A stretch of 64,000 nucleotides of DNA, taken from NCBI RefSeq assembly GCF_000719135.1, contig NZ_JOEK01000007.1, positions 62,001-126,000 of the forward strand, in the 5' to 3' direction. The notes under the pieces are model-generated. The model ran no database searches, was not told the DNA's origin, and saw only the letters and a list, made by a program, of their open reading frames with translations. This document shows, piece by piece, positions 32,333 to 41,771 of the stretch (position 1 is its first letter; every line of letters starts with the position of its first letter). Source of the stretch: Streptomyces avicenniae. Lineage in GTDB: Bacteria; Actinomycetota; Actinomycetes; Streptomycetales; Streptomycetaceae. A program made the translations under genes and the position numbers.

Positions 32333-34036
32333 ATGCGCACCACGGAGGTGTCAGGACGCCAGGTGCTGTGGCGGGCCGTCGCCGGGCAGCGGCGGAACGT
32401 CGCCGTGGCGGCGGTGCTCGGTGCGGTGCACCAGGCCGCCGAGGTGTTCGTGCCCGTGCTGATCGGCGTCGTCGTCGATCGTGCCGTCGCGACCGGCGAC
32501 GGCGACGGGATGGTGCGCTGGCTGCTCGTCCTCGCCCTGGTGTACGTGGGGCTGTCGCTCAGCTTCCGCCTCGGCGCCCGCGCCGGGGAACGGGCCGCGG
32601 AACGGTCGGCGCACGGGCTGCGGATCAGGCTGGTGGACCGCGTCCTGGCCCCGGGCGGCGGCGCGGACGAGGGGCGGCTCCCCGGGGTGCTCGCCAGCGT
32701 CGCGACCGAGGACACCCGCCGGGTCGGCGCCGTCAGCATGGCCATGACCCTCGGCATCGGCGCCGCGATGGGCCTGCTGGTGGGCGCCGTCGTGCTGCTG
32801 CGGATCTCCCCGGCGCTCGGGCTGCTGGTCCTGCTCGGCGTGCCCGTGATCCTCGTGCTGGGCCACTACCTCAGCAAGCCGCTGGAGCGCCGCAGCGCCG
32901 CCGAGCAGGAGCGCGCCGCGCACGCCTCGGGGGTCGCCGCCGACCTGGTGGCGGGCCTGCGTGTGCTGAAGGGCATCGGCGCGGTGCCCGCCGCCGTCGG
33001 CCGCTACCGGGACACGAGCCAGGCGTCGCTCGCCGCGACCCTGCGCGCGGCCCGCGCCGAGGCGTGGCAGAACGGGCTGACGACCGGGCTGATCGGCGTG
33101 TTCATCGCCGTCGTGGCGCTCGTCGGCGGACGGCTCGCCGCCGAGGGTGACGTCGGCCTCGGCGAGTTGGTGGCCGCGGTCGGTCTCGCCCTCTTCCTCA
33201 TCTCGCCGCTCCAGACGCTCGCCTGGGTGAACGCCGAGCTGGCGCAGGGCCGCGCGTCCGCCGCGCGGATCGCGGAGGTGCTGTCGTCGCCGCACGCCGT
33301 CCCGGTGGGCGGGCCGGTGCCGGGCCGCGCGTCGGGGGGCGTCCTGCGGCTGCGTGACGTGCACGTCGGCGGGCTGCGCGGGTTCGACCTGGAGCCGCTG
33401 CCGGGCGAGGTGCTGGGCGTCGCGGTGACCGATCCGGCCCATGCGGTGGCGCTGGTGCGCTGCCTGGGCCGTGAGACCGAGCCGGAGGCGGGTGGCATCG
33501 AGCTGGACGGGGTGTCGGTGACCGCGCTCGACCCCGCAGGGGTACGGCGTGTGGTACTCGTCGCAGCGCACGACGCGGACCTGTTCGACGGGACCGTGGC
33601 CGAGAACATCATGGCGGGCGCCCCGGCCGAGACCGACATCACCGCCGCGATGGCCGCGGCGGGCGCCGACGAGCTGGTGCATTCGCTGCCCGAGGGCGCA
33701 GGTCAACAAGTGGGGGAACGCGGCCGGTTCCTGTCGGGCGGCCAACGGCAGCGCGTCGCCCTGGCGCGCGCACTGGCCGCCGATCCCCCGGTGCTGGTAC
33801 TGCACGACCCGACCACCGCCGTGGACACCGTGACTGAGGCCCGTATCGCCACCGGGCTGCGCGCACTGCGCGCAGAACAGCCCGGCCGGGTCACCGTGCT
33901 GATCACCACGAGCCCCGCGCTGCTCGCCGTCACGGACCGCGTGGTGTGGGTGGACGGCGGCCGAACGGTGGACACCGCCCCGCATGACGAACTGGTGCAG
34001 CGCCACTCCTCCTACCGATCGGCTGTGCTGGCATGA
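32333..34036 (+). CDS. ABC exporter-fold half-transporter with degenerate ATP site (siderophore locus)
   Basis: This 567-residue protein has a six-helix membrane domain (about residues 1-310) fused to an ATPase domain. The signature LSGGQ is intact ('[20 protein letters not shown]', near residue 467). The Walker A position reads 'LGVAVTDPAHAVALVRCLG' (about 363-371) with no GxxGxGKS/T; Walker B is 'VLVLHDPTTAVD', lacking the catalytic Glu; the H-loop His is replaced ('LITTSPALL'). It must pair with the next gene, whose ATPase has the opposite defects. ATG 32333 lies 31 bp after an iron box. Likely role: iron-regulated siderophore import (IrtAB/YbtPQ-like) or export. Confidence 0.9.
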   Translation: MRTTEVSGRQVLWRAVAGQRRNVAVAAVLGAVHQAAEVFVPVLIGVVVDRAVATGDGDGMVRWLLVLALVYVGLSLSFRLGARAGERAAERSAHGLRIRLVDRVLAPGGGADEGRLPGVLASVATEDTRRVGAVSMAMTLGIGAAMGLLVGAVVLLRISPALGLLVLLGVPVILVLGHYLSKPLERRSAAEQERAAHASGVAADLVAGLRVLKGIGAVPAAVGRYRDTSQASLAATLRAARAEAWQNGLTTGLIGVFIAVVALVGGRLAAEGDVGLGELVAAVGLALFLISPLQTLAWVNAELAQGRASAARIAEVLSSPHAVPVGGPVPGRASGGVLRLRDVHVGGLRGFDLEPLPGEVLGVAVTDPAHAVALVRCLGRETEPEAGGIELDGVSVTALDPAGVRRVVLVAAHDADLFDGTVAENIMAGAPAETDITAAMAAAGADELVHSLPEGAGQQVGERGRFLSGGQRQRVALARALAADPPVLVLHDPTTAVDTVTEARIATGLRALRAEQPGRVTVLITTSPALLAVTDRVVWVDGGRTVDTAPHDELVQRHSSYRSAVLA

Positions 34037-35775
34037 GCGCTACGCAGGACACCCCGGGCCGTGAGCTGCTGCCCGTGGCCACCGCTCCCCGCACCCGCGC
34101 CGCTGTACGCGAACTACTGCGCGGCCGTACGGGGGCAGCCGTCGCGGCGTTCGCCACCATGGCCGCCGCCACCGCCGTCGGACTGCTGACCCAGCCCCTG
34201 CTGGGCCACATCGTGGACGAGGTCGCCGAGCGGCGCGGCGTGGACGCACTGACCGTGCCCGTGCTGCTGCTGGCCGGCGTCGCCGTGGCACAGGGCATCG
34301 GCACGGCGTTCGGCCTGTCCCTGATCGCCCGCCTCGGCGAGACGCTCCTCGCGGGCCTGCGCGAACGGTTCGTCAGGCACGCCCTGCACCTGCCGCTCAC
34401 GCAGGTCGAGCGCGCCGGTACGGGCGACCTGACCGCGCGCGTGACGGGCGACATAGCGGTCGTCGCACAGGCCGTACGGCACGCGCTGCCCGAGCTGGCA
34501 CGCTCCGTCCTGACCATCGTGCTGACGTTCGGTGCGCTCGCCGTGCTGGACTGGCGCTTCCTGCTCGCCGCGCTGATCGCCGTGCCCGTACAGGCGCACA
34601 CCGCGCAGTGGTACGTACGCCGCGCCGTGCCCCTGTACGCCGAGCAGCGCATCGTGACCGGCACCCAACAGCAGCAACTGTTGGACACGATCGGTGGAGC
34701 GGCGACAGTGCGCGCGTTCCGTATGGAGCGCGGCCACATAGAGGCGGTGACGTCACGCTCGTCCGCCGCCGTCGCCGTGACTCTGCGCGGTGTGCGGCTG
34801 GTGCTGCGCTTCTACGCACGGCTGCACATCGGTGAGTACCTGGGCCTGGGGGCCGTACTGCTGACGGGCTTCTGGCTGGTGCGGGACGGCTCCGTGTCCA
34901 TCGGCACGGCGACCGCCGCGGCCCTCTACTTCCACAGCCTGTTCAACCCCATCAACGCCGCCCTGGTCCTGATGGACGACGCCCAGTCCGCGCAGGCGGG
35001 CCTGGCGCGCCTGGTGGGTGTCGCCGACCTGCCGGTGCCCGAGCCTGCGGCCCCGGCGCCGGACGCGCGCCCCGGCGAGGTCACGATCACCGGGCTCACG
35101 TACGCCTACCGGCCCGGCAGCCCGGTCCTGCACGGCGTGGACCTCACGGTCGAGCCCGGCGAACGCGTCGCGCTCGTCGGTGCGAGCGGCGCGGGGAAGA
35201 CGACGCTGGCCAGGATCGTGGCGGGTATCCACGACGCGGGTGGCGGCTCGGTGCGCGTCGGCGGCGCGGTGGGGCTCGTCAGCCAGGAGGTCCACGTCTT
35301 CGCCGGGCCGCTGGAGGACGACCTGCGCCTCGCGCGGCCCGACGCGGACGAGGCGGCGCTGCACGCGGCGCTGGACCGCGTGGGCGCGCTGGAGTGGGCC
35401 CTGACGCTCCCGGACGGGCTGCGTACGGTCGTCGGCGAGGGCGGGCACCGTCTGACCGCGACCCAGGCGCAGCAGCTCGCGCTGGCGCGCCTCGTGCTGG
35501 CCGATCCCCCCGTCGCCGTCCTCGACGAGGCCACCGCCGAGGCGGGCAGCGCCGGGGCCAGGGCCCTGGAACGCGCCGCCGACCGCGCCCTGGAGGGCCG
35601 GACGGCCCTGATCGTCGCGCACCGGCTGACCCAGGCGCGCGCCGCTGACCGCATCGCCGTGCTGGACGGGGGCCGGCTCGTGGAGTGCGGCACGCACGAC
35701 GAGCTGTGCGCCACCGGCGGCGTCTACGCGGGGCTCTGGGAGACCTGGTCGAGCGCCCGCGCGGTCGCCCCTTGA
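34033..35775 (+). CDS. ABC exporter-fold half-transporter with intact Walker motifs (siderophore locus)
   Basis: This 580-residue membrane-plus-ATPase protein is translationally coupled to the previous gene by an ATGA overlap. Walker A is complete ('LVGASGAGKTTLARIVAG', residue ~383-391), the Q-loop ('VGLVSQEVHVFAG') and Walker B ('VAVLDEATAE', ~494-503, with the catalytic Glu) are intact, and the H-loop His is in 'LIVAHRLTQ'. The signature is lost: LSGGQ is replaced by LTATQ ('RLTATQAQQLALARL', ~474). The heterodimer thus has one complete composite site: this protein's Walker motifs with its partner's LSGGQ. Same iron-regulated unit. Confidence 0.9.
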   Translation: MSATQDTPGRELLPVATAPRTRAAVRELLRGRTGAAVAAFATMAAATAVGLLTQPLLGHIVDEVAERRGVDALTVPVLLLAGVAVAQGIGTAFGLSLIARLGETLLAGLRERFVRHALHLPLTQVERAGTGDLTARVTGDIAVVAQAVRHALPELARSVLTIVLTFGALAVLDWRFLLAALIAVPVQAHTAQWYVRRAVPLYAEQRIVTGTQQQQLLDTIGGAATVRAFRMERGHIEAVTSRSSAAVAVTLRGVRLVLRFYARLHIGEYLGLGAVLLTGFWLVRDGSVSIGTATAAALYFHSLFNPINAALVLMDDAQSAQAGLARLVGVADLPVPEPAAPAPDARPGEVTITGLTYAYRPGSPVLHGVDLTVEPGERVALVGASGAGKTTLARIVAGIHDAGGGSVRVGGAVGLVSQEVHVFAGPLEDDLRLARPDADEAALHAALDRVGALEWALTLPDGLRTVVGEGGHRLTATQAQQLALARLVLADPPVAVLDEATAEAGSAGARALERAADRALEGRTALIVAHRLTQARAADRIAVLDGGRLVECGTHDELCATGGVYAGLWETWSSARAVAP

Positions 35776-35840
35776 CCGGCGGCCCACCCCACCCACCCCA
35801 CCCCTTCGGATCCACAGTGAAAGAGACCAGAGGAACCACC

Positions 35841-36926
35841 ATGCGTCACCTTCCAGGACGACGGCGGCCCGCGGCCGTCGCCGCATTCGCCGCCCTGCTG
35901 CTCACGGCCGTCACCGCGTGCGGCGGCTCGGACGACTCCGACGACTCGGGCGCCTCCGGCGGCTCGGACGCCGCCGAGGACGCGGGCTCGTCGTCCGAGC
36001 CGGGCGCGTTCCCGGTGACCATCGACGGGCGTTTCGGGCCGACGACCGTCGAGGAGGAGCCGGAGCGGATCGTGACCGTCGGGCTGACCGACCAGGACGC
36101 CGTGCTGGCGCTGGGCAAGGTCCCCGTGGGCACGACGGACTGGCTGACGCTGCACGACGCTGCCATCGGCCCGTGGGCGGAGGAGGCGCTGGGTGACGCC
36201 GACCGTCCCGAGCTGCTGACGGACCCGGGCACCGGGCCGCAGGTCGAGGCCATCGCGGCGCTGAACCCCGACCTCATCCTGGCCGTCTACGCCGGGCTCA
36301 CCGAGGACCAGTACGACAGCCTGAGCCAGATAGCGCCGGTCGTGACGGCGCCCGAGGGCACCCAGGACTGGGGCGTCGCCTGGGACGACCAGACGCGGAT
36401 CATCGGCGCGGCGCTCGGACAGCCGGAGGCCGCGGACGAGCTGGTCACCGGCGTCGAGACGATGCTGGCCGACACCCGCGAGGCACACCCGGAGTTCGCT
36501 GACCAGACAGGCCTCGTGGCGACGCCCTACGACGGCTACTACGTGTTCGGCGACGAGGACCCGCGTTCCGACCTGCTGGCGAACCTCGGCTTCACGATCC
36601 CGGGCGAGCTGGCCGAGGTGACCGGCCAGGAGTTCGGCGCCTCCATCAGCCGCGAGAACACGGACCTCCTCGACCAGTCGGCCCTCGTCTGGCTCGTCGG
36701 CGACACCGAGGGGGCCCCGCGCGAGCTGCACGACGACGAGCTCTACGGCGGCCTGGACGTCGTCACGCAGGGCCGTGAGGTGTACGTGGACGAGTCGTCG
36801 GACCTGGGCGCCTCGCTGTCGTTCGGCACGGTCCTGAGCCTGCCGTACACCGTCGAGACCATCGTGCCGCTGCTGTCGGCCGCCGTGGACGGCGACCCGG
36901 CGACGCCGGTCGTTCCCGCCTCCTGA
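35841..36926 (+). CDS. Iron-siderophore-binding lipoprotein
   Basis: The 361-residue protein is a FecB/FepB-type periplasmic-binding-protein homologue. It has a basic N-terminus, a hydrophobic signal ending in the lipobox 'LLTAVTACGG' (Cys about residue 27), a Ser/Asp/Gly linker, then 'PERIVTVGLTDQDAVLALG' and 'IAALNPDLILAVYAGLTEDQ', typical of class III binding proteins. It should capture a ferric siderophore outside the membrane. AGAGGA precedes ATG 35841. It sits after the two ABC genes and before a strong hairpin, so it belongs to the first iron-box unit. Confidence 0.93.
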   Translation: MRHLPGRRRPAAVAAFAALLLTAVTACGGSDDSDDSGASGGSDAAEDAGSSSEPGAFPVTIDGRFGPTTVEEEPERIVTVGLTDQDAVLALGKVPVGTTDWLTLHDAAIGPWAEEALGDADRPELLTDPGTGPQVEAIAALNPDLILAVYAGLTEDQYDSLSQIAPVVTAPEGTQDWGVAWDDQTRIIGAALGQPEAADELVTGVETMLADTREAHPEFADQTGLVATPYDGYYVFGDEDPRSDLLANLGFTIPGELAEVTGQEFGASISRENTDLLDQSALVWLVGDTEGAPRELHDDELYGGLDVVTQGREVYVDESSDLGASLSFGTVLSLPYTVETIVPLLSAAVDGDPATPVVPAS

Positions 36927-36935
36927 CGAGCGCCG

Positions 36936-36970
36936 GTCCGCCCGTTCCCCAGGCCGGGGAGCGGGCGGAC
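36936..36970 (+). terminator. Terminator between the two siderophore units
   Basis: A 15-bp stem with one G-T pair (36936-36950 with 36956-36970) and a 5-base loop lies 9 bp past the binding-protein stop and upstream of the second iron box. Confidence 0.75.
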
Positions 36971-36991
36971 GAACCGGTCCTGAACGTGAGT

Positions 36992-37010
36992 TAAGGTTCG
37001 CCTTGCCTAA
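36992..37010 (+). promoter_or_regulatory. Iron box (DmdR/IdeR-type operator) 2
   Basis: TAAGGTTCGCCTTGCCTAA matches the DmdR/IdeR consensus at about 14 of 19 positions and ends with the same CCTTGCCTAA as box 1. It lies 22 bp before the GTG of the first permease, probably over its promoter. Confidence 0.83.
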
Positions 37011-37032
37011 GAAATCCAGGGGGGAGAGAACG

Positions 37033-38061
37033 GTGAGCGGTCACCGCAGGGGGCTGCGCCCTCTCGCGCTGGTGCTCGCGCTGGGCGGCACGCTGCTCCT
37101 GCTGTGCCTGCTCTCCCTGATGTTCGGTTCCCGGGACATACCGCCCGGTCAGGTGTTCAGCACGCTGCTCGGTGACGCGCCGGACGCGCGGGTGGACGAC
37201 ATCGTGTGGGCGGCGCGCGTGCCCCGTACGCTGCTGGCCCTCGCGACGGGCGCGGCGCTCGGGCTGTCGGGCGCCCTGATGCAGGCGCTGACGCGGAACC
37301 CGCTGGCCGATCCGGGCATCCTCGGGGTGAGCGCGGGCGCGTCCTTCGCGATCGTGCTGGCGGCCTCGGTGCTGGGGATCACCTCGCCGAGCACCTCCAT
37401 CTGGTTCGCGTTCGCGGGCGCGCTGCTGGCCACCGTGGCCGTGTACCTGCTGGGCGGCTCGGGGCGGGCGGGGATGACGCCGGTGAAGCTGGCCCTGGCG
37501 GGGGTCGCGATGACCGGTCTGCTGTCGTCCCTGACGAGCGCGATGGTGCTGACGCACCCGGAGGCGCTGAATCGTTTCCGCTTCTGGTCGGCCGGTTCGC
37601 TGGCCGGCGACTCGGGCGACACGCTCGGCCAGGTGCTGCCGTTCCTCGTGTTCGGGACCGTCTTCGCGCTGCTGTGCACACCGTCGCTGAACAGCCTGGC
37701 GCTGGGCGACGACATGGCGGCGGCGCTCGGCCGTCGCGTCGGTCTCGTCCGGCTGGCGGGCGTCGCCGCGATCACCCTGCTGACCGGCACAGCGGTGTCC
37801 CTCATAGGCCCGGTGGTCTTCCTCGGCCTGGCCGTGCCGCACATCGCGCGGGTCTGCGCCCAGCGCGCCGGTATCGGCCCCGACCACCGGTGGCTGCTGC
37901 CCCTGTCCGCCGTCCTGGCACCCTGCCTGCTGCTGATCGCCGACATCGCCGGACGGCTCGTCGCCCGGCCGATCGAGGTGCAGGCCGGAGTGCTGGTCGC
38001 GTTCATCGGAGGGCCGTTCTTCATCGCGCTGGTCCGCCGCCATCGCTTCGCGGAGGTGTGA
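37033..38061 (+). CDS. FecCD-family siderophore permease
   Basis: The 342-residue membrane protein has about nine hydrophobic helices and the FecCD signature 'RVPRTLLALATGAALGLSGA', 'MQALTRNPLADPGILGVSAG' and 'GPVVFLGLAVPHIARV' (the cytoplasmic EAA-like loop). GTG 37033 is chosen: GGGGGAG lies nearby and the in-frame ATG at 37003 would start inside the iron box. With the next gene it forms the channel of a type II importer for ferric siderophores. Confidence 0.93.
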   Translation: MSGHRRGLRPLALVLALGGTLLLLCLLSLMFGSRDIPPGQVFSTLLGDAPDARVDDIVWAARVPRTLLALATGAALGLSGALMQALTRNPLADPGILGVSAGASFAIVLAASVLGITSPSTSIWFAFAGALLATVAVYLLGGSGRAGMTPVKLALAGVAMTGLLSSLTSAMVLTHPEALNRFRFWSAGSLAGDSGDTLGQVLPFLVFGTVFALLCTPSLNSLALGDDMAAALGRRVGLVRLAGVAAITLLTGTAVSLIGPVVFLGLAVPHIARVCAQRAGIGPDHRWLLPLSAVLAPCLLLIADIAGRLVARPIEVQAGVLVAFIGGPFFIALVRRHRFAEV

Positions 38062-38062
38062 C

Positions 38063-39142
38063 ATGACCGGTACGGAGACCGCGCCGCGGCACGAGAAGGT
38101 CTCGGCACGGCACACCTTCCGCCTGACCAGGCCCGCCGTCTCGGGCGTCGTGCGGGTCCGCCAGCTCGTCGTCTGCGGGACGCTCGCCGTGGCGGCGTTC
38201 CTCGCGTTCTGCTGGACGATGTCCGTCGGTGAGATCACCATCCCCTTCGCCGACGTCCTGCGCGCGGTCGCGGGGTCGGGTGACAGCGGGACCCTCCTGG
38301 TGGTGCAGGAGTTCCGCATGCCGCGCGCGCTCGTCGGCGTGCTGGTCGGCGCCGCGTTCGGCCTCTCGGGCGCGATCCTCCAGACCATGACGCGCAACCC
38401 GCTGGCCAGCCCGGACATGATCGGCATCACGCAGGGCGCGGGCACCGCCGTCGTCGCGGGCACCGTGCTGGGCTGGGGCAGCGGCCTGGGCACACAGACG
38501 CTGGGCATCCTCGGTGCGCTCGCCACCGCGCTGCTGATCCAGGCGCTGTCCTGGCGGCGTGGCAGCACCGGCTATCGGATCATCCTCATCGGTGTGGGCG
38601 TCTCGTGGATCTGCACCAGTGCGACCGACTTCCTCCTCGCCCGGGGGCGTGAACTGGAGGCGCAGGCCGCACTCGGCTGGCTCTTCGGCAACCTCAACGG
38701 GCGCACGTGGGACCAGGTGCAGACGCTGGCGTGGGCCATGGTGGTCCTTGTGCCCGTCGCGCTGCTGCTCAGCCGCTGGAGCCGCACCCTCCAGCTCGGC
38801 GACGAGGTCGCCACCGCGCTGGGCACTCCGGTGCAGCCCGCGCGCGTGGCGCTGCTGCTTACGGCGGTCGGACTGGTCGCGTTCGGTACGGCGGCCGGGG
38901 GGCCCATCGCGTTCGTCGCGCTGGCCGCGCCGCAGATAGCCCAGCGTCTGACCCGTTCCGCGTGGCCCCCGCTGGTGGCCTCCGCGCTCACCGGCGCCCT
39001 GATCGTCGTGCTGTCCGACCTCGCCGCGCGCGAGGTGCTGCCCGACACCGAGCTGCCGGTGGGCGTGGTCACCGGTGTGCTGGGGGCGCCGTTCCTGCTC
39101 TGGCTGCTCATCCGTGTCAATCGCGCGGGCTCAGGAGGCTGA
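38063..39142 (+). CDS. FecCD-family siderophore permease
   Basis: The 359-residue permease is homologous to the preceding gene and starts one base after its stop. It carries '[20 protein letters not shown]', '[20 protein letters not shown]' and '[18 protein letters not shown]'. Its N-terminus has about 35 extra hydrophilic residues before the first helix. It is a co-subunit of the importer channel. Confidence 0.93.
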   Translation: MTGTETAPRHEKVSARHTFRLTRPAVSGVVRVRQLVVCGTLAVAAFLAFCWTMSVGEITIPFADVLRAVAGSGDSGTLLVVQEFRMPRALVGVLVGAAFGLSGAILQTMTRNPLASPDMIGITQGAGTAVVAGTVLGWGSGLGTQTLGILGALATALLIQALSWRRGSTGYRIILIGVGVSWICTSATDFLLARGRELEAQAALGWLFGNLNGRTWDQVQTLAWAMVVLVPVALLLSRWSRTLQLGDEVATALGTPVQPARVALLLTAVGLVAFGTAAGGPIAFVALAAPQIAQRLTRSAWPPLVASALTGALIVVLSDLAAREVLPDTELPVGVVTGVLGAPFLLWLLIRVNRAGSGG

Positions 39143-39144
39143 CC

Positions 39145-39999
39145 GTGAAGACCCTGCATCCCGAGGTGCCCGGCACACCCGGTGCCCAGCTATCCCCCGG
39201 CCCCGACCTGCGGGCCCAGGAGCTACGGCTCGCGTACGGGGACCGGCTGGTGGCCGAGCGGATAGACCTCGCCGTACCGCCAGGCCGTGTCACGGCCATC
39301 GTGGGCGCGAACGCCTGCGGCAAGTCCACGCTGCTACGCGCCCTGGCGCGGCTGCTCCCGCCCCGTGCGGGCGCCGTGCACCTGGACGGCCGCGCGCTGT
39401 CGTCCATCCCCACACGGGAGCTGGCCCAGCGGCTCGGCATCCTGCCGCAGGGGCCCGTGGCGCCCGAGGGGCTGACCGTCATCGACCTGGTGACCCGCGG
39501 GCGTTCACCGCACCAGACGTGGTGGCGGCAGTGGTCGGGCGGCGACGAGCGCGCCGTGCACGACGCGCTGGCCGCCACCGGCATGACGGCGCTGGCGGAC
39601 CGCACCGTGGACGAGCTGTCGGGCGGGCAGCGGCAGCGCGCCTGGATCGCCATGGCCGTGGCCCAGGGCACCGAGGTGCTGCTGCTCGACGAGCCGACGA
39701 CGTACCTCGACCTGGCGCACCAGATCGACGTCCTCGACCTCGTCACGGACCTCAACCGCGAGCAGGGCCGCACCGTCGTGATGGTCCTGCACGACCTCAA
39801 CCAGGCGTGCCGCTACGCCGACCACCTGGTCGCGATGAAGGACGGACGTGTCGTCGGCGAGGGCGATCCGGCCGCCGTCATCACCGAGGAGACCGTCGAG
39901 GAGGTCTTCGGGCTGCGCTGCCGTATCGAGCCGGACCCGGTGAGCGGGACGCCCATGGTGATCCCGGTCAGCCGCCATCACGGTGGCCGCCCGCGCTGA
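39145..39999 (+). CDS. FecE-type siderophore ABC transporter ATPase
   Basis: The 284-residue ATPase powers the FecCD channel. Walker A '[20 protein letters not shown]' has Ala-Cys in place of the more usual Gly-Ser. The signature is '[20 protein letters not shown]', Walker B '[20 protein letters not shown]' and the H-loop '[18 protein letters not shown]', all complete. GTG 39145 has AGGAGG six bases upstream and lies 2 bp after the permease stop. It is the last gene of the second iron-box unit. Confidence 0.95.
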   Translation: MKTLHPEVPGTPGAQLSPGPDLRAQELRLAYGDRLVAERIDLAVPPGRVTAIVGANACGKSTLLRALARLLPPRAGAVHLDGRALSSIPTRELAQRLGILPQGPVAPEGLTVIDLVTRGRSPHQTWWRQWSGGDERAVHDALAATGMTALADRTVDELSGGQRQRAWIAMAVAQGTEVLLLDEPTTYLDLAHQIDVLDLVTDLNREQGRTVVMVLHDLNQACRYADHLVAMKDGRVVGEGDPAAVITEETVEEVFGLRCRIEPDPVSGTPMVIPVSRHHGGRPR

Positions 40000-40019
40000 C
40001 GGCCCGTGGGGGGCGGTTG

Positions 40020-40709
40020 TCAGTGGCCCGTGCCAAGGTGGTCGCGCAGGAAGGCCAGAGTGCGGGTCCAAGCCAGTGAGGCGGAAGGGGCGTCGTAGGT
40101 CTCCGGGCGCGCGTCGTTGAAGAACGCGTGACCGGCCGGATAGGTGTACAGGGTCGGGGTGTTGCCCGTCAGGCGCTTGAGCCTGGTGTGCAGTTCGGTG
40201 ACGGCTTCGGTCGGGATGTTCGCGTCGTGCTCGCCGTAGTGGCCCATGACGGCGGCGCTCATGCCGGTGAAGTCGGGCGTCGGCTCGGGGAAGCCGTAGA
40301 ACGGCACCGCCGCGGCCACGCGGTCGTCGGCCGCGGCCAGGTGCATGACGAACGTGCCGCCCATGCAGAAGCCGACCGCGCCCACGCGGTCGCCGGTGGT
40401 CTCGGGGCGGGCGACGAGGTGGTCCACCGCCCCCGAGAGCATCCGGACGGCGCGCTCGGGCGGCACCTCGGCGATCATGCGGCCTGCCTCGTCCGCGTCG
40501 TGCGCCACCCGCCCGCCGTACAGGTCGGGCGCCAGGGCGACGAACCCCTCGTGCGCGAACCGGTCCGTGACGTCGGCGACGTGGTCCGTCAGGCCCCACC
40601 ACTCCTGGATGACGAGCAGGCCGGGGCCGCTGCCCGAGGGAGGCAGGGCGAGGTGTCCGTGGGCGGTGGCGCCTGCGCTGGGGAAGGTCACGTTCTGTCG
40701 GGCGGGCAT
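40020..40709 (-). CDS. Dienelactone hydrolase-family protein
   Basis: The 229-residue alpha/beta-hydrolase has the dienelactone hydrolase triad: Cys nucleophile in 'VGFCMGGTFVMHLA', Asp in 'HYGEHDANIP' and His in 'YPAGHAFFNDARPE'; the oxyanion region is 'LVIQEWWGLTDHVADVTDRF'. The ATG at 40709 is used; the open frame beyond it is antisense-type sequence. It is convergent with the siderophore ATPase gene (20 bp between stops). In Streptomyces the true substrate is usually unknown. Confidence 0.9.
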   Translation of the reverse strand: MPARQNVTFPSAGATAHGHLALPPSGSGPGLLVIQEWWGLTDHVADVTDRFAHEGFVALAPDLYGGRVAHDADEAGRMIAEVPPERAVRMLSGAVDHLVARPETTGDRVGAVGFCMGGTFVMHLAAADDRVAAAVPFYGFPEPTPDFTGMSAAVMGHYGEHDANIPTEAVTELHTRLKRLTGNTPTLYTYPAGHAFFNDARPETYDAPSASLAWTRTLAFLRDHLGTGH

Positions 40710-40777
40710 GGCGCGAGCGTAGTGCGCCGGAGGGCGCCACGCCGGGCGGCGCGGCGCCCCGGGGCGCTCCCCCGCCG

Positions 40778-41761
40778 TCAGGCCGTCGGCAGGGCGAGGA
40801 CGACGGCGAACCGCGCCTGCGGGTCCGTCCACCAGTGCTCGACGGTGAATCCGGACGCCGCGAGTTCCGCCGTCATCGGCTCCTGGCGGAACTTGACGGA
40901 GATCTCGGTGCGCAGGTCCTCGCCGCGCGCGAAATCGACGGCGAGGTCGAGGGGAGGGATCTTCGCGGACGTCGCGACGCGGGCGCGCAGCCGCATCTCC
41001 ATGCGTTCCTGTTCGGCGTTCCAGACGGCGCGGTGGTCGAAGGCGCCCGGCTCGAAGTCGGCGTTCAGCTCGCGGTTCAGGACGGCGAGGAGGTTCTTGT
41101 CGAAGTCGGCGGTGACGCCCTGCTGGTCGTCGTAGGCCCGGATCATCATCGCCGGGTCCTTGACCAGGTCGATGCCGAGCAGGAGGGCGTCGCCGCCGGT
41201 CAGCGCGGAGCGGAGGCGGCCGAGGAACGCGGCGCGCTGCTCGGTGTCGAAGTTGCCGAGGGTGGAGCCGAGGAACGCGACGAGGCGCGGGCCCGTCTCG
41301 GTGGCGGGCGGGAAGGCGAGGTCGTGTTCGAAGTCGGCGAGGACGGCGGTGACCGCGAGGGTGGGGTAGTCGCGGGCGAGTGCCTGTCCCGCCTCGCCCA
41401 GGGCGGTGCTGCTGACGTCGATGGGCACGTAGCGCTCCAGCGTCCCGGCGGCGGCGAGGGCGTCGAGGAGGACGCGGGTCTTGTCCGAGGAGCCCGAGCC
41501 GAGTTCGACGACGGTGCGGGCGCCGGTCTGTTCGGCGATGTCGGCGGCGTGGGCGCGCAGGGCCATGCGCTCGGCGCGGGTCAGGTAGTACTCGGGGAGG
41601 CGGGTGATGCGGTCGAAGAGGACGCTGCCCCTGGCGTCGTAGAACCATTTGGGCGAGAGGGACTTGGGGGTCGCGGTGAGACCTGTCTCGACGTCCTCGC
41701 GGAGCGCGCGGCTGTAGTGGTCGGCGGGGAGGCGGTCGTCGAGGGTGTAGGGAGGTGTCAT
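40778..41761 (-). CDS. egtD: L-histidine N-alpha-methyltransferase (ergothioneine)
   Basis: EgtD trimethylates histidine to hercynine, the first ergothioneine intermediate, using SAM. The 327-residue protein has the usual EgtD features: 'SPKWFYDARGSVLFDRITRL', 'LPEYYLTRAERMALR', SAM motif 'VVELGSGSSDKTRVLLDAL', 'YVPIDVSSTAL', 'LVAFLGSTLGNFD' and 'RAYDDQQGVTADFDKNLL'. It is the last of four egt genes in one direction; only 10 bp separate it from the egtC stop. AGAGGAC precedes the ATG. Confidence 0.97.
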   Translation of the reverse strand: MTPPYTLDDRLPADHYSRALREDVETGLTATPKSLSPKWFYDARGSVLFDRITRLPEYYLTRAERMALRAHAADIAEQTGARTVVELGSGSSDKTRVLLDALAAAGTLERYVPIDVSSTALGEAGQALARDYPTLAVTAVLADFEHDLAFPPATETGPRLVAFLGSTLGNFDTEQRAAFLGRLRSALTGGDALLLGIDLVKDPAMMIRAYDDQQGVTADFDKNLLAVLNRELNADFEPGAFDHRAVWNAEQERMEMRLRARVATSAKIPPLDLAVDFARGEDLRTEISVKFRQEPMTAELAASGFTVEHWWTDPQARFAVVLALPTA

Positions 41762-41771
41762 GGTCGTCCTC

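Noticed and set aside
37003..37032. ATG 37003 as the start of the first FecCD permease
   Set aside because: It lies within the iron box (36992-37010), and GTG 37033 has a proper GGGGGAG ribosome-binding site.
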